Positions 36,341 through 44,789 of a stretch of 64,000 nucleotides of DNA are shown here, piece by piece (position 1 is the stretch's first letter; every line of letters starts with the position of its first letter). A program made the position numbers and the translations under genes. This DNA is from Hymenobacter siberiensis (lineage in GTDB: Bacteria > Bacteroidota > Bacteroidia > Cytophagales > Hymenobacteraceae): NCBI RefSeq assembly GCF_018967845.1, contig NZ_JAHLZZ010000002.1, forward strand, positions 1-64,000. Reading direction: 5' to 3'. Below the pieces are notes generated by a model. It was not told the origin of the DNA. It made no database searches and saw only the letters and a list, made by a program, of their open reading frames with translations.

Positions 36341-37654
36341 TTACGCTGGCGCGGTTAGCGTACGCCGCAGCAGCGCGTAGCCCAGCCCACTGGCGCAGAC
36401 GGAGGCCACCAGCACCGCCAGCTTGGCCGTGTCGATATCGGGCGAGCGGGGGTCCAGGGCCAGCAAGGTGATGAAAATGGACATGGTGAAGCCAATGCCG
36501 GCCAGCACGCCCACGGCCCATATCTGCGACCAGCCCACGCCGGCCGGCAGCTTGGCCCACCCCAAACGCACCGTGAGCCAGCACACGGCCCCAACGCCCA
36601 GGGGCTTGCCCACCAGCAGCCCCACCACAATGCCCAGGCCCAGCGGCGAGAGCAGCCCGCGCACGGCCGCCGGTGCAATTACCAGGCTGCTATTGGCGAA
36701 GGCAAACAGGGGGATGACCACGAAGGCGACCACAACGTAGAGCTGGTCCTCCAGGCGTTGGGCCGGCGAGCTGCTGCTGCGGCCCAGCGCCTCCAGCTCC
36801 GCCCCGATGCCGTGCGGGTCGGCGCTTTTGTGTTGCGTTCGGTCCTGCAGCCGGCCTAGCTGCCGGTGCAGCCGCTCCAGCATTTCGGGGCGCGGGCAGG
36901 CGTCGCGGAAGGGAATGGCCACCGCCAGCAGCACCCCGGCCAGCGTGGTATGAATGCCCGATTCGAGCATGAAGTACGTGAGCAGCAGCCCCAGCGGCAG
37001 GTAGGCCCACAAACTACTTACGCGCAGGTAGTTGAAAGCCAGCAGCAAAGCCCAGGTACCGATGGCAAGGTACAGGTAGTTCAGGTACAGGGTTTTGGTG
37101 TAGAAAGCGGCAATAATGGCCATGGCCCCCATATCATCGACCACAGCCAGGGCTGTGAGAAACACCTTGAGGCCCAGCGGTACGCGCGGCCCCAATAGCT
37201 GCAGCACGGCCAGCGCAAAGGCAATGTCGGTGGCCATGGGAATGCCCCAGCCGCTGGCCGTAGGCGTGCCGTGGTTGAAGAGTGTGAAGAGCAGCGCCGG
37301 CACCACCATGCCCCCCAGCGCCCCGGCCAGCGGCAGGGCCGCCTGGTGCAGCGTGGCGAGCCCGCCCCCCAGCACTTCACGCTTGATTTCCAGGCCGACC
37401 ATCAGAAAAAACAGGGTCATCAGCCCATCGTTTATCCAGTCCAGCAGCGAGTGGTCGAGCACAAGATGGTGCACCGTAATGCGCAGGTGCTGGTGCCACA
37501 CCGCCGGGAAGTGCTGGCACAGCCCCCAGCTGATGTTGGCCAGCACCAGGGCCAGCACCGCGCTGGCCAGCAGCAACAGGCAGCTGGCGGCCTTGAGGTG
37601 GAAGAACTGGGCGAAAGGCCGCACCAGGGGGCGCATGAATCGGACAATGGCCAT
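36341..37654 (-). CDS. nhaA: Na+/H+ antiporter NhaA
   Basis: A 437-residue NhaA. The family block WGIPMATDIAFAL and the ion-binding aspartate pair D173-D174 in LAVVDDMGAMAI are intact, as are the early FFLMVGLEIKRE and the late GIGFTMSIFI. About 12 membrane helices. NhaA expels Na+ in exchange for H+ at the inner membrane. It lies 63 bases behind the P-type ATPase gene on the same strand, so USP, ATPase and NhaA may be one transcript. A Na+ antiporter in the same window as an N-type ATPase hints at a common sodium theme. Confidence 0.95.
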   Translation of the reverse strand: MAIVRFMRPLVRPFAQFFHLKAASCLLLLASAVLALVLANISWGLCQHFPAVWHQHLRITVHHLVLDHSLLDWINDGLMTLFFLMVGLEIKREVLGGGLATLHQAALPLAGALGGMVVPALLFTLFNHGTPTASGWGIPMATDIAFALAVLQLLGPRVPLGLKVFLTALAVVDDMGAMAIIAAFYTKTLYLNYLYLAIGTWALLLAFNYLRVSSLWAYLPLGLLLTYFMLESGIHTTLAGVLLAVAIPFRDACPRPEMLERLHRQLGRLQDRTQHKSADPHGIGAELEALGRSSSSPAQRLEDQLYVVVAFVVIPLFAFANSSLVIAPAAVRGLLSPLGLGIVVGLLVGKPLGVGAVCWLTVRLGWAKLPAGVGWSQIWAVGVLAGIGFTMSIFITLLALDPRSPDIDTAKLAVLVASVCASGLGYALLRRTLTAPA

Positions 37655-37717
37655 GGCGGTAGGGTGAAGGAGTACAAGCCGTCGGCCTGTTGGCCGGGCA
37701 GGCGAAACAGGCCGTGC

Positions 37718-40348
37718 TCAGGTAGCACGACGAGGTAATAACGCGACACTTTTATCCTTAAGTTGCAGCATCACATCACTCCCACGCCGCCGAATGATGA
37801 GCTTCTGGATTTCCACCACCCAGAACACCACGCTGGCCACGGCCACCGTGATGCCCAGCTCGGCCACGGTGAGCGGCTGGGTGCTGAACAGCTCGTTGCA
37901 GAAGGGTACGTACAAGATAGTGAGGTGCAGGCCCACGGTGAGCACCACCGACCCCAGCATGGCCTTGTTGGAAAACAGACCGAGGGTGAAAATGGACTCG
38001 CGCCGCGAGCGAATGACCAGCGCCATGCCCAGCTGGCTGAAGCAGAGCACGGTGAAGGCCATCGTTTGCCAGTGCGGCAGGCCCCGGTGAATGGACCAGG
38101 CCTGCATGCCGATGGTGAGGCCGCCCACCAGCAGCCCGATACCCAGAATAAACCAGCCCAGGCCATCGGAGAAAATGGTCTGGCGCGGGTCGATGGGCGG
38201 GCGCTGCATGCTGTTCTTTTCCGACGGCTCGTAGGCCAGGGCCAGGCCGGGCAGGCCGTCGGTTATCAGGTTAATCCACAGAATGTGAATGGCCAGCAAC
38301 GGCACGGGCAAGCCGAAAAACGGCGCGCAGAACAGGGCAATGATTTCCCCCGCGCTGCCGGCCAGAATGTAGCGGATGAACTTGAGGATGTTGGCGTAGA
38401 TGCGCCGCCCGTGCCGCACCGCCTCCACGATGGTCGCAAAGTCGTCGTCGAGCAGAATCATGGCTGCCGCCTCCTTGGCCACCTCCGTGCCGTGCAGGCC
38501 CATGGCAATGCCGATATCGGCGTTTTTGAGGGCCGGGGCGTCGTTCACGCCGTCGCCGGTCATGGCCACGAACTGGTGCCGGGCCTGCAGCGCACCGATG
38601 ATGCGGAGCTTCTGCGCCGGGTCGACACGGGCGTACACCCGCACTTTTTCCACCAGGGCGGCAAAGGCGGGCTCATCCAGCGCCGCCAGCTCGGGGCCGG
38701 TGAGCACCAGCTCTTCATCGGAAGAAATGATGCCCAGCTGCTCGGCAATGGCCTTGGCCGTGAGCTTGTGGTCGCCGGTAATCATGACGGCAATAATGCC
38801 GGCCGTTTTGCACTCGGCCACGGCCTGGCGGGCTTCCTCGCGGGGCGGGTCCATCAGGCTGGCGAAGCCGAGGAAGGTGAGGCCGGTTTCCACGGCGGCC
38901 GGGGCGAGGTCGACGGGCATTACGGGTAGTACTTTGGCCCCGTAGGCCAGCACCCGGTAGCCCTGGGCGGCCATTTCGTCCACGCGCCGGGTGAGGTCGA
39001 TAATACTGGCCTGCTGGCTGCCGGCTAGCTGCTTGTACAGCGCCCCCGCCGCGCCTTTGGTAAGCACCAGCACGCCCGCCGGGGTTTGGTGCAGCGTGGT
39101 CATGCACCGGCGCTCCGAGTCGAAGGGCAGCTCGGCCAGGCGCGGAAACTGCTGCTCCAGCGCCGGGCGGGTATAGTCATGGGCGGCGGCATACCGGGCC
39201 AGGGCGACTTCGGTCGAGTCACCCAGCCATTGGTTTTCGGGGTCGCAGGTAGCATCGGTGTTCAGGGCCAGGGCCGTGAGCAGGGCGTTGCGGTCGGCCA
39301 GGCCGGGCAGGGTCACGGCGGGCACTTCGTAGAGGTGCTGCACCGTCATCTGGTTCAGGGTGAGGGTGCCGGTTTTATCGGTGCAGATGTAGGTGACCGA
39401 GCCCAGCGTTTCCACGGCCGGCAGCTTGCGGATGAGGGCGTGGCTCTGCATGAGCCGGCCCGCGCCCAGCGCCAGCGACACGGTAACCAGCGCCGGCAAC
39501 GCCTCGGGCAGGGCCGCGATGGCCAGCGAGATGGACACCAGCAGCAGGTTTTCCCAAGGCTCGCCCCGCAGCCAGCCCACGCCAAAAAACAGCCCGCCCA
39601 CCACCAGCGCCGCCACCGACAGGCGCTTGCCCAGCGTGCCCAGCCGCTTTTGCAGCGGCGTCACCACTTCGGCGGTCTGAATGAGGGCGGCAATCTTGCC
39701 CAGCTCGGTGCCCATGCCGGTGCCCACCACGTAGGCCGTGGCCCGGCCGTTGGTCACAGCCGTGCCCTTGTAGCCCAGGTTCAACCGGTCGCCGAGGGGG
39801 TAGTCGCCGGGCGGCAGCGCATCGGGCGTTTTCTCCACGTCACCGGATTCGCCGGTCAGCGACGACTCGTCCACTTTCAGGGCGTGGGTTTCCAGGAAGC
39901 GCACATCGGCCGGAATCACGTTGCCGGCTTCGAGCAGCACCACATCGCCGGGCACCAGGTCGGCGGTGAGCACTTGCTGCGGCTGGCCGTCGCGCAGCAC
40001 CTGGGCGTGGCTGGCGGCCATCTTTTGCAGGGCCTCCATGGCCTTATCGGCCCGGTATTCCTGCACAAACCCGATGACGGCGTTCAGCACCACAATGGCC
40101 AGAATGACGTAGGCCGACTTGGCTTCGCCGATGAGCACCGACACCCCGGCGGCGGCCAGCAGCACCAGAATCATCACGTCGGCCAGCTGGTGCAGCACCA
40201 GCTGCCAAAGCGTTTTCTGCTTGGTGTCGGCCAGCCGGTTGGGACCGTACTCGGCCAGGCGCTGCCCGGCCGTGGTCGCGTCGAGGCCGGCCGGCGAGGT
40301 AGTCAGCGCGGCAGCCACGTCGGTCACGGGGGTCAGGCAGTAGTCCAT
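37718..40348 (-). CDS. P-type cation ATPase (P2A/P2B-like)
   Basis: An 876-residue P-type pump. The phosphatase loop TGES is at 165-168, the phosphorylated D324 in CTDKTGTLT, the hinge GDGVNDAPALK, and PEALP at 281-285. The membrane motifs GSAGEII and LWINLITDGLP give a Glu in M5 and an Asn..Thr-Asp set in M6 as in SERCA, so Ca2+ is most likely, with Na+ or Mn2+ possible. The N-terminus has no heavy-metal domain. The gene is behind a USP gene on the same strand; related P-type ATPase/USP pairs occur in anaerobic survival clusters. Confidence 0.92.
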   Translation of the reverse strand: MDYCLTPVTDVAAALTTSPAGLDATTAGQRLAEYGPNRLADTKQKTLWQLVLHQLADVMILVLLAAAGVSVLIGEAKSAYVILAIVVLNAVIGFVQEYRADKAMEALQKMAASHAQVLRDGQPQQVLTADLVPGDVVLLEAGNVIPADVRFLETHALKVDESSLTGESGDVEKTPDALPPGDYPLGDRLNLGYKGTAVTNGRATAYVVGTGMGTELGKIAALIQTAEVVTPLQKRLGTLGKRLSVAALVVGGLFFGVGWLRGEPWENLLLVSISLAIAALPEALPALVTVSLALGAGRLMQSHALIRKLPAVETLGSVTYICTDKTGTLTLNQMTVQHLYEVPAVTLPGLADRNALLTALALNTDATCDPENQWLGDSTEVALARYAAAHDYTRPALEQQFPRLAELPFDSERRCMTTLHQTPAGVLVLTKGAAGALYKQLAGSQQASIIDLTRRVDEMAAQGYRVLAYGAKVLPVMPVDLAPAAVETGLTFLGFASLMDPPREEARQAVAECKTAGIIAVMITGDHKLTAKAIAEQLGIISSDEELVLTGPELAALDEPAFAALVEKVRVYARVDPAQKLRIIGALQARHQFVAMTGDGVNDAPALKNADIGIAMGLHGTEVAKEAAAMILLDDDFATIVEAVRHGRRIYANILKFIRYILAGSAGEIIALFCAPFFGLPVPLLAIHILWINLITDGLPGLALAYEPSEKNSMQRPPIDPRQTIFSDGLGWFILGIGLLVGGLTIGMQAWSIHRGLPHWQTMAFTVLCFSQLGMALVIRSRRESIFTLGLFSNKAMLGSVVLTVGLHLTILYVPFCNELFSTQPLTVAELGITVAVASVVFWVVEIQKLIIRRRGSDVMLQLKDKSVALLPRRAT

Positions 40349-40425
40349 AGGAAGATGTTAAGTTGAATTTGCCCGAATGCCCGCCGGGGCGCGAAGCGGA
40401 AGCCGCGCGAGGCAAAAAGGAAGCC

Positions 40426-40496
40426 GTGCCCGGCACCCGTATGCTCCGGTCCGACCGCCTGGGGCGGTCGGACCGGAGCATACGGGTGCCGGGCAC
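40426..40496. repeat. Near-perfect hairpin: 34-bp arms, 3-base loop
   Basis: Arms 40426-40459 and 40463-40496 are perfectly complementary over 34 bases with loop TGG. The stem is GC-rich (GTGCCCGGCACCCGTATGCT...). It lies between the P-ATPase start and the USP stop on the minus strand. It could terminate or attenuate the USP transcript before the pump, or be a dispersed repeat. No second copy is in the window. The flanking 40349-40589 shows nothing else. Confidence 0.85.
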
Positions 40497-40589
40497 AAGA
40501 ATTTAATTAACAAGACTGTGCCTCATTATCACCCAGGCTTCGTTGCCGGGCCCTGGCGGCCTGGCGGGTTAGTTCTTCTACGTGCAGCG

Positions 40590-41414
40590 TCAGGCAATGG
40601 TGGGGAGCACCAGCACCGGCACCGGGCTGTGCAGCAGCACTTCAGCCGTCACGCTTTGGTGAAACAGCTGCCCCCAGAAGCTGCGGGGCCGCGCCAGCAG
40701 CACCACCAGGTCTGTGTCGCCGGCCTGGGCAGCGTGCAGAATGCCGTCGGCCGGGCGGGCCGCCGCCACGCGCCGGAAGCGCATCGGCACCGGCAAATCA
40801 ACGCCCAGCCCGGTGCGCCGCACCGACGCCATTACCTCGTCCTCCGAAATATCGGCGGCGGCATCAGGTGCTACGTGCAGCACCGTCAGCTCCACGCCCA
40901 AGGTGCGCGACAGGTAGCGCATAACCCCGGCGTGCGGGCCGATGGTGAAGTCCTCCCCATCAACGGCCAGCAGCACACGCCGGGGCAAGGTGCTGCTGGC
41001 CAGTGTGTGCGGCACAATGAGCATGGGGTACAGTGCCGTGCGCAGCAGGTCGAGCGCGGTGGTTTGCACCAGCTCGTCGGGCGTGGCCGAATAGTCGGGC
41101 CGGCCCAGCACCACCAGCAGCGGATGGTGCCGGCTCACGGCATCGGCTACGGCAAAGGCCACGCGGCCGTGCCCAATTTCGGTCACTACCGGCACGGCCA
41201 GGTCATCGGTTACCCGGCTCAGGGCCATTGCCGTAGCCTGCTTGCTCAGGTCGGACAGCTCGCCGGTGAACATCTCCGGGTCGAGAATGGAGTCGCGGCG
41301 CACGTGCAGCAGCACCAGCCGGGCCCCAAGCGGCCGGGCCAGGTTGGTGGCGTAGTCGAACGCCTTGTTGGCGGCCCGAAAAAAGTCGGTGAGAATCAAC
41401 AGGGAAGGCGTCAT
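40590..41414 (-). CDS. Universal stress protein, two USP domains (6 of 6)
   Basis: A 274-residue tandem USP starting MTPSLLILTDFFRAANKAFDYA. Domain two starts RRVLLAVDGEDFTIG, and the end is ARPRSFWGQLFHQSVTAEV with PVPVLVLP. It is clearly of the same subfamily as the five copies at 7.7-13.7 kb, though 27 kb away and on the other strand. ATG 41414 is chosen because the upstream 65 codons are unrelated and lie across the promoter. It heads a possible USP-ATPase-NhaA transcript. Confidence 0.88.
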   Translation of the reverse strand: MTPSLLILTDFFRAANKAFDYATNLARPLGARLVLLHVRRDSILDPEMFTGELSDLSKQATAMALSRVTDDLAVPVVTEIGHGRVAFAVADAVSRHHPLLVVLGRPDYSATPDELVQTTALDLLRTALYPMLIVPHTLASSTLPRRVLLAVDGEDFTIGPHAGVMRYLSRTLGVELTVLHVAPDAAADISEDEVMASVRRTGLGVDLPVPMRFRRVAAARPADGILHAAQAGDTDLVVLLARPRSFWGQLFHQSVTAEVLLHSPVPVLVLPTIA

Positions 41415-41448
41415 GGGGCGGTGCTTGGGGCGGAGGTAACAGCACTGG

Positions 41449-41515
41449 CAAAGAACCGGGCAGCGGGCGGCAAACGGCATGCGCAAGGTCAGGCCCCGGG
41501 AATGACTTTTATCAA
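41449..41515 (-). promoter_or_regulatory. FNR-like dyad and -7 element, minus strand (site G)
   Basis: On the minus strand TTGAT-AAAA-GTCAT (41515 to 41502) precedes GTTCTTTG (41456 to 41449); the TTTG starts 63 bases after the dyad start. It reads to the sixth USP. It sits in the divergent region with the D-lactate dehydrogenase gene, where the nearest TTTG on the plus strand is off the spacing (56 bases). Confidence 0.55.
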
Positions 41516-41644
41516 GGAGCCGGCTGCGCGCGCGGCGTATTCTTGTATTTCCACCGCTTTGCGAAATTCCCTGAGCACGGCTGCCGGCGCGCCACTCCTC
41601 ACCCGACAATTTGTACCCAACATCCTTTTCTTCAACACAATCCC

Positions 41645-42661
41645 ATGACCATCACCGTTTTCAGCGCCTACCCCTTCGAGCGCCCCTACCTCACCACCGC
41701 CGCGCAGGGCCATCACACCTTCCATTTCCTGGACGCGGCCCTGACCCTGGAAACCGCTGCCCAGGCCGCCGGCAGCACCGCCGTGGCCATATTCGTAAAC
41801 GACGATGCCTCCGCGCCAGTGCTCGAAAAACTCCGGGCGCTGGGCGTGCGCTACCTGCTGGTGCGCGCCGCCGGCCACGACAACGTGGACCTGCCCGCCG
41901 CCCACCGGCTGGGCCTGCGCGTGGCCAACGTGCCGCACTACTCCCCTTTCGCCATTGCCGAGCACACCCTGGCCCTCATGCTGGCCCTGAACCGCCACCT
42001 GCGCCAGGCCGATGCCCAGGTGCGCCGCGCCGACTTCCGGCTCGACAACCTCGTGGGCTTCGATTTGCACGGCAAAACGGTGGGTATCATCGGCTGCGGC
42101 ACCATCGGCGGCACGTTGGCGGGCCTGCTGCACGGCTTCGGCTGCCGATTGCTGGGCTACGACATCCAGCCCGATGCGGAGCTGACCCGGCGCTACGGCC
42201 TGGAATACGTGTCGCTGAACGAGCTGTGCGCGCAGGCCGATGTCATCACCCTACACGCCCCGCTCACGCCCGTCACCCGGCACCTAATGAACGCGGCGCA
42301 GCTGGCCCGCACCAAGCGCGGCGTTATGCTCATCAACACGGGCCGGGGCGCGCTGCTGGACACGGAGGCCGCCCTTAAGGTGCTGGAATCGGGCCAGCTG
42401 GGCTACCTGGGGCTCGATGTGTACGAGCACGAAAAAGGCCTGTTTTTCAACGACCATTCCCGGCAGCCCCTCCAGGATGCGCTGCTGGTGCGGCTGCTGG
42501 CCCACCCCAACGTGCTGATAACCGGCCACCAGGGCTTCCTGACCCACGACGCGCTGACTAACATCGCCACCACCTCCATCGAAAACCTGGACTGCTGGCT
42601 GGCCGGGCAGCCCACACCCAACGAGCTGGTCCCGCCCCCACCAATGGCCATACCGGCCTGA
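41645..42661 (+). CDS. ldhA: D-lactate dehydrogenase / D-2-hydroxyacid dehydrogenase
   Basis: A 338-residue NAD-dependent D-2-hydroxyacid dehydrogenase. The Rossmann motif is GIIGCGTIGG, the substrate Arg lies in INTGRGALLD, the Glu in DVYEHEKG, and the proton-donor His in TGHQGFLT. The FFNDHS stretch and the YSPFAIAEHTLALMLAL block are typical of fermentative LdhA. It would regenerate NAD from NADH by reducing pyruvate. Divergent from a USP gene and next to an FNR-like site, it fits fermentation under low oxygen. Confidence 0.88.
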   Translation: MTITVFSAYPFERPYLTTAAQGHHTFHFLDAALTLETAAQAAGSTAVAIFVNDDASAPVLEKLRALGVRYLLVRAAGHDNVDLPAAHRLGLRVANVPHYSPFAIAEHTLALMLALNRHLRQADAQVRRADFRLDNLVGFDLHGKTVGIIGCGTIGGTLAGLLHGFGCRLLGYDIQPDAELTRRYGLEYVSLNELCAQADVITLHAPLTPVTRHLMNAAQLARTKRGVMLINTGRGALLDTEAALKVLESGQLGYLGLDVYEHEKGLFFNDHSRQPLQDALLVRLLAHPNVLITGHQGFLTHDALTNIATTSIENLDCWLAGQPTPNELVPPPPMAIPA

Positions 42662-42798
42662 TAACAAGCAGGGAAAGCCCCTGTAATTATCCTTGTGCCT
42701 GAACAGCAAAACGTCATGCAGAATGCGCTGCATGATGTTTTTTTTTGCGCGGCTCACCAGCTGGGGGCCCCGCTTTTGCTTTCAGAGTCAGTTTATAT

Positions 42799-43404
42799 TC
42801 AGCGAGTTGCTCCTTTCGCCAGCTTATCCAGCGCGGCCAGGAACTCGGGCGTGTCGTACTCGGCCATGCCGTCGTGGCGGGCCGCTACCTGCCCATCGGG
42901 GCCAAGGATGACGGTGGAGGGGATGGAGTTGGAATCGAACGGCGCGGGCAGGTCGCCGGTGCGCATGTACACGGGAAAGGTGTAGCCCTGGGCCTTCACG
43001 AACTTCTGGGCCTTGGCCACGTCATCATCGAGCGAGAGCATCACGAAGGCCACTTTGGAGTGGTCCACCTTCTTATAGAGGGCCTCGATGCCGGGCATTT
43101 CGGCACGGCAAGGCGGGCACCAGCTGGCCCAGAGGTTCACGAACACCACTTTGCCTTTCAGGTCGCTCATATTCAAGGCTTTGCCGTCGAGGGTGGTCAT
43201 GGGCAGGTTGTGGGGGTAGGCGCTGCCGCCGGTGAGCACCACCGGCATTTCGTTGGCGGGCGCGACGGGCACGTCGGCTTTCATAAGGCCGGTAGCCAGC
43301 AGGCCGCGCTGCAGGCCACCAAGCACGATGGGCCGCAGGGGCGAAAGCATGACGAGGGCAAACAGGGCCAACGGGAGCCAGGAGGTGAGGGTTTTTCGAT
43401 TCAT
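42799..43404 (-). CDS. TlpA/ResA-like thiol-disulfide oxidoreductase (WCPPC)
   Basis: A 201-residue membrane-anchored thioredoxin, start ATG 43404 (MNRKTLTSWLPLALFALVML anchor). Motif WASWCPPC and the cis-Pro region NSIPSTVILGPDGQ are intact. It resembles the protein at 1589-2215 over most of its length (YPHNLP..TLDG, KGKVVFVNLWASWC, PGIEALYKK, ALDKLA). It is divergent from the ArsR regulator of the sulfur island and may keep its cytochrome or persulfide-handling partners reduced in the periplasm. Confidence 0.88.
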   Translation of the reverse strand: MNRKTLTSWLPLALFALVMLSPLRPIVLGGLQRGLLATGLMKADVPVAPANEMPVVLTGGSAYPHNLPMTTLDGKALNMSDLKGKVVFVNLWASWCPPCRAEMPGIEALYKKVDHSKVAFVMLSLDDDVAKAQKFVKAQGYTFPVYMRTGDLPAPFDSNSIPSTVILGPDGQVAARHDGMAEYDTPEFLAALDKLAKGATR

Positions 43405-43496
43405 GGTTGGAAAATTGAAATAGTTCGAAAGCTCCTCGAGGGCGTAGGTTCCGGGAAGGAAATTATTGAACATGGTGAACTTATTGGGGGCTTACG

Positions 43497-43528
43497 ATTG
43501 TACGCATGATAAGTTGTTCATATATTTG
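43497..43528 (+). promoter_or_regulatory. Promoter of the ArsR gene with overlapping operator word
   Basis: ATTG at 43497-43500 and TATATTTG at 43521-43528 are 20 bases apart, a good fit to the Bacteroidota -33/-7 promoter (TAnnTTTG). GTTGTTCAT (43513-43521) lies inside the promoter and recurs inverted, ATGAACAAC, at 43889-43897 before the next gene. This suggests autorepression by the ArsR-type protein. Confidence 0.6.
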
Positions 43529-43536
43529 CAATCCAA

Positions 43537-43860
43537 ATGACACTTCTCGCTTCCCCTGCTGCCATTGATATGGGCCTCTCCATCGAGAAGATGGAGAAAG
43601 TGGCCTTCATTCTCAAAACCACGGCCCACCCTACGCGCATCGCCATCGTGCAGCTGCTGGCCGCGCAGGAAAGCCTGTCGGTCACAGAAATCAGCGACAA
43701 GCTGAGCGTGGAGCAGAGCCTGCTCTCGCACCACCTCTCGGGCATGAAGCTCAAGGGCATTCTGAGCAGCACCCGCGAGGGCAAGAACATTTACTACTCG
43801 CTGAAAATGCGGGAGGTGATTGACGTGATTCAGTGCCTGGCCGGCTGCACCTTTTTGTAA
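43537..43860 (+). CDS. ArsR-family repressor
   Basis: A 107-residue winged-helix regulator. The HTH is in LSVTEISDKLSVEQSLLSHHLSGMKLKGIL, then the wing STREGKNIYYSL. Its only cysteines are C100 and C104 in the C-terminal helix (QCLAGC), a CxxxC pair that could sense persulfide, thiol oxidation or a metal; SqrR/BigR sensors use cysteines on two different helices instead. It leads the sulfur genes and presumably represses them until reactive sulfur appears. The metal-versus-sulfide question cannot be settled from sequence. Confidence 0.88.
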   Translation: MTLLASPAAIDMGLSIEKMEKVAFILKTTAHPTRIAIVQLLAAQESLSVTEISDKLSVEQSLLSHHLSGMKLKGILSSTREGKNIYYSLKMREVIDVIQCLAGCTFL

Positions 43861-43888
43861 GGAACCGGCGCTTTTTTTGCCGCAACAC

Positions 43889-43897
43889 ATGAACAAC
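43889..43897. promoter_or_regulatory. Second operator word before the exporter gene
   Basis: ATGAACAAC, the reverse complement of the word in the ArsR promoter, 29 bases before the TauE/SafE start. With flanking AT-rich sequence it may be a half-site for the same repressor. Confidence 0.4.
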
Positions 43898-43925
43898 CTT
43901 TCATAAATTCATACGTAAAACACGC

Positions 43926-44744
43926 ATGCTTCACTACCTCGGTTATTTCGCCGCCATCTTTATCGGCCTCTCGCTCGGCATCATGGGCGGCGGGGGCTCC
44001 ATTCTCACGGTGCCCGTGCTGGTGTACCTGATGGGCGTGAGCCCGGTGCTGAGTACGGCGTATTCGCTGTTTGTAGTGGGCAGCACCTCGGTGGTGGGCG
44101 CCTGGGGCTATTTCCGCAAGGGGCTGGTGTCGCTGAAAACGGCCGTGGTGTTTCTGATTCCCTCGCTGGCCTCGGTGTTCTTGGTGCGCAAGGTGCTGAT
44201 GCCGGCCATCCCGCACGAGCTGTTCACGGTGGGCAACATCCTCTTTACCAAGGATTTGCTAGTACTGGTGGCCTTTGCGGTACTCATGGTCGGCGCGGCC
44301 GTTTCCATGATTCGCAGCAAGCAGGCCGAAGTGGTGCTGGGCGAGGAGCTGCACCAGAAGCACGCGTTCAACTACCTGCTCATTCTGGGCATTGGCCTGG
44401 TGGTGGGTCTGCTCACGGGTTTTGTGGGCGCGGGGGGCGGCTTCCTCATCATTCCGGCCCTGGTGCTGGGCGCGCGCCTGCCCATGAAGCTGGCCGTGGG
44501 CACCTCCCTGGCCATTATTGCCCTCAACTCGCTCATCGGCTTCAGCGGCGATTTGAGCGCGGGCACGCCCATTGCGTGGCCCTTTATCCTTGGTTTTCTG
44601 GCCTTTGCCCTCGGCGGCATCGTGCTGGGCACCTACCTGGCCCGCTTCATTCCAGGGGCCAAGCTCAAGCCCGCTTTCGGCTGGTTCACGCTGGCCATGG
44701 GCACGTTTATTCTCACCAAGGAGCTACTGTTTCATCACGCTTAA
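43926..44744 (+). CDS. TSUP / TauE-SafE family sulfur anion exporter
   Basis: A 272-residue membrane protein with about eight helices and the two-fold TSUP pattern: [21 protein letters not shown] in the first half and [17 protein letters not shown] in the second. The family exports sulfite, thiosulfate, sulfoacetate or similar. It follows the ArsR gene by 65 bases and precedes the MBL-rhodanese gene by 45; removing sulfite formed by persulfide oxidation is the likely job. Confidence 0.9.
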   Translation: MLHYLGYFAAIFIGLSLGIMGGGGSILTVPVLVYLMGVSPVLSTAYSLFVVGSTSVVGAWGYFRKGLVSLKTAVVFLIPSLASVFLVRKVLMPAIPHELFTVGNILFTKDLLVLVAFAVLMVGAAVSMIRSKQAEVVLGEELHQKHAFNYLLILGIGLVVGLLTGFVGAGGGFLIIPALVLGARLPMKLAVGTSLAIIALNSLIGFSGDLSAGTPIAWPFILGFLAFALGGIVLGTYLARFIPGAKLKPAFGWFTLAMGTFILTKELLFHHA

Positions 44745-44789
44745 CGAACTGTTTTTCAACATTCTCTCACCCGTTTCTCATCGAATACC

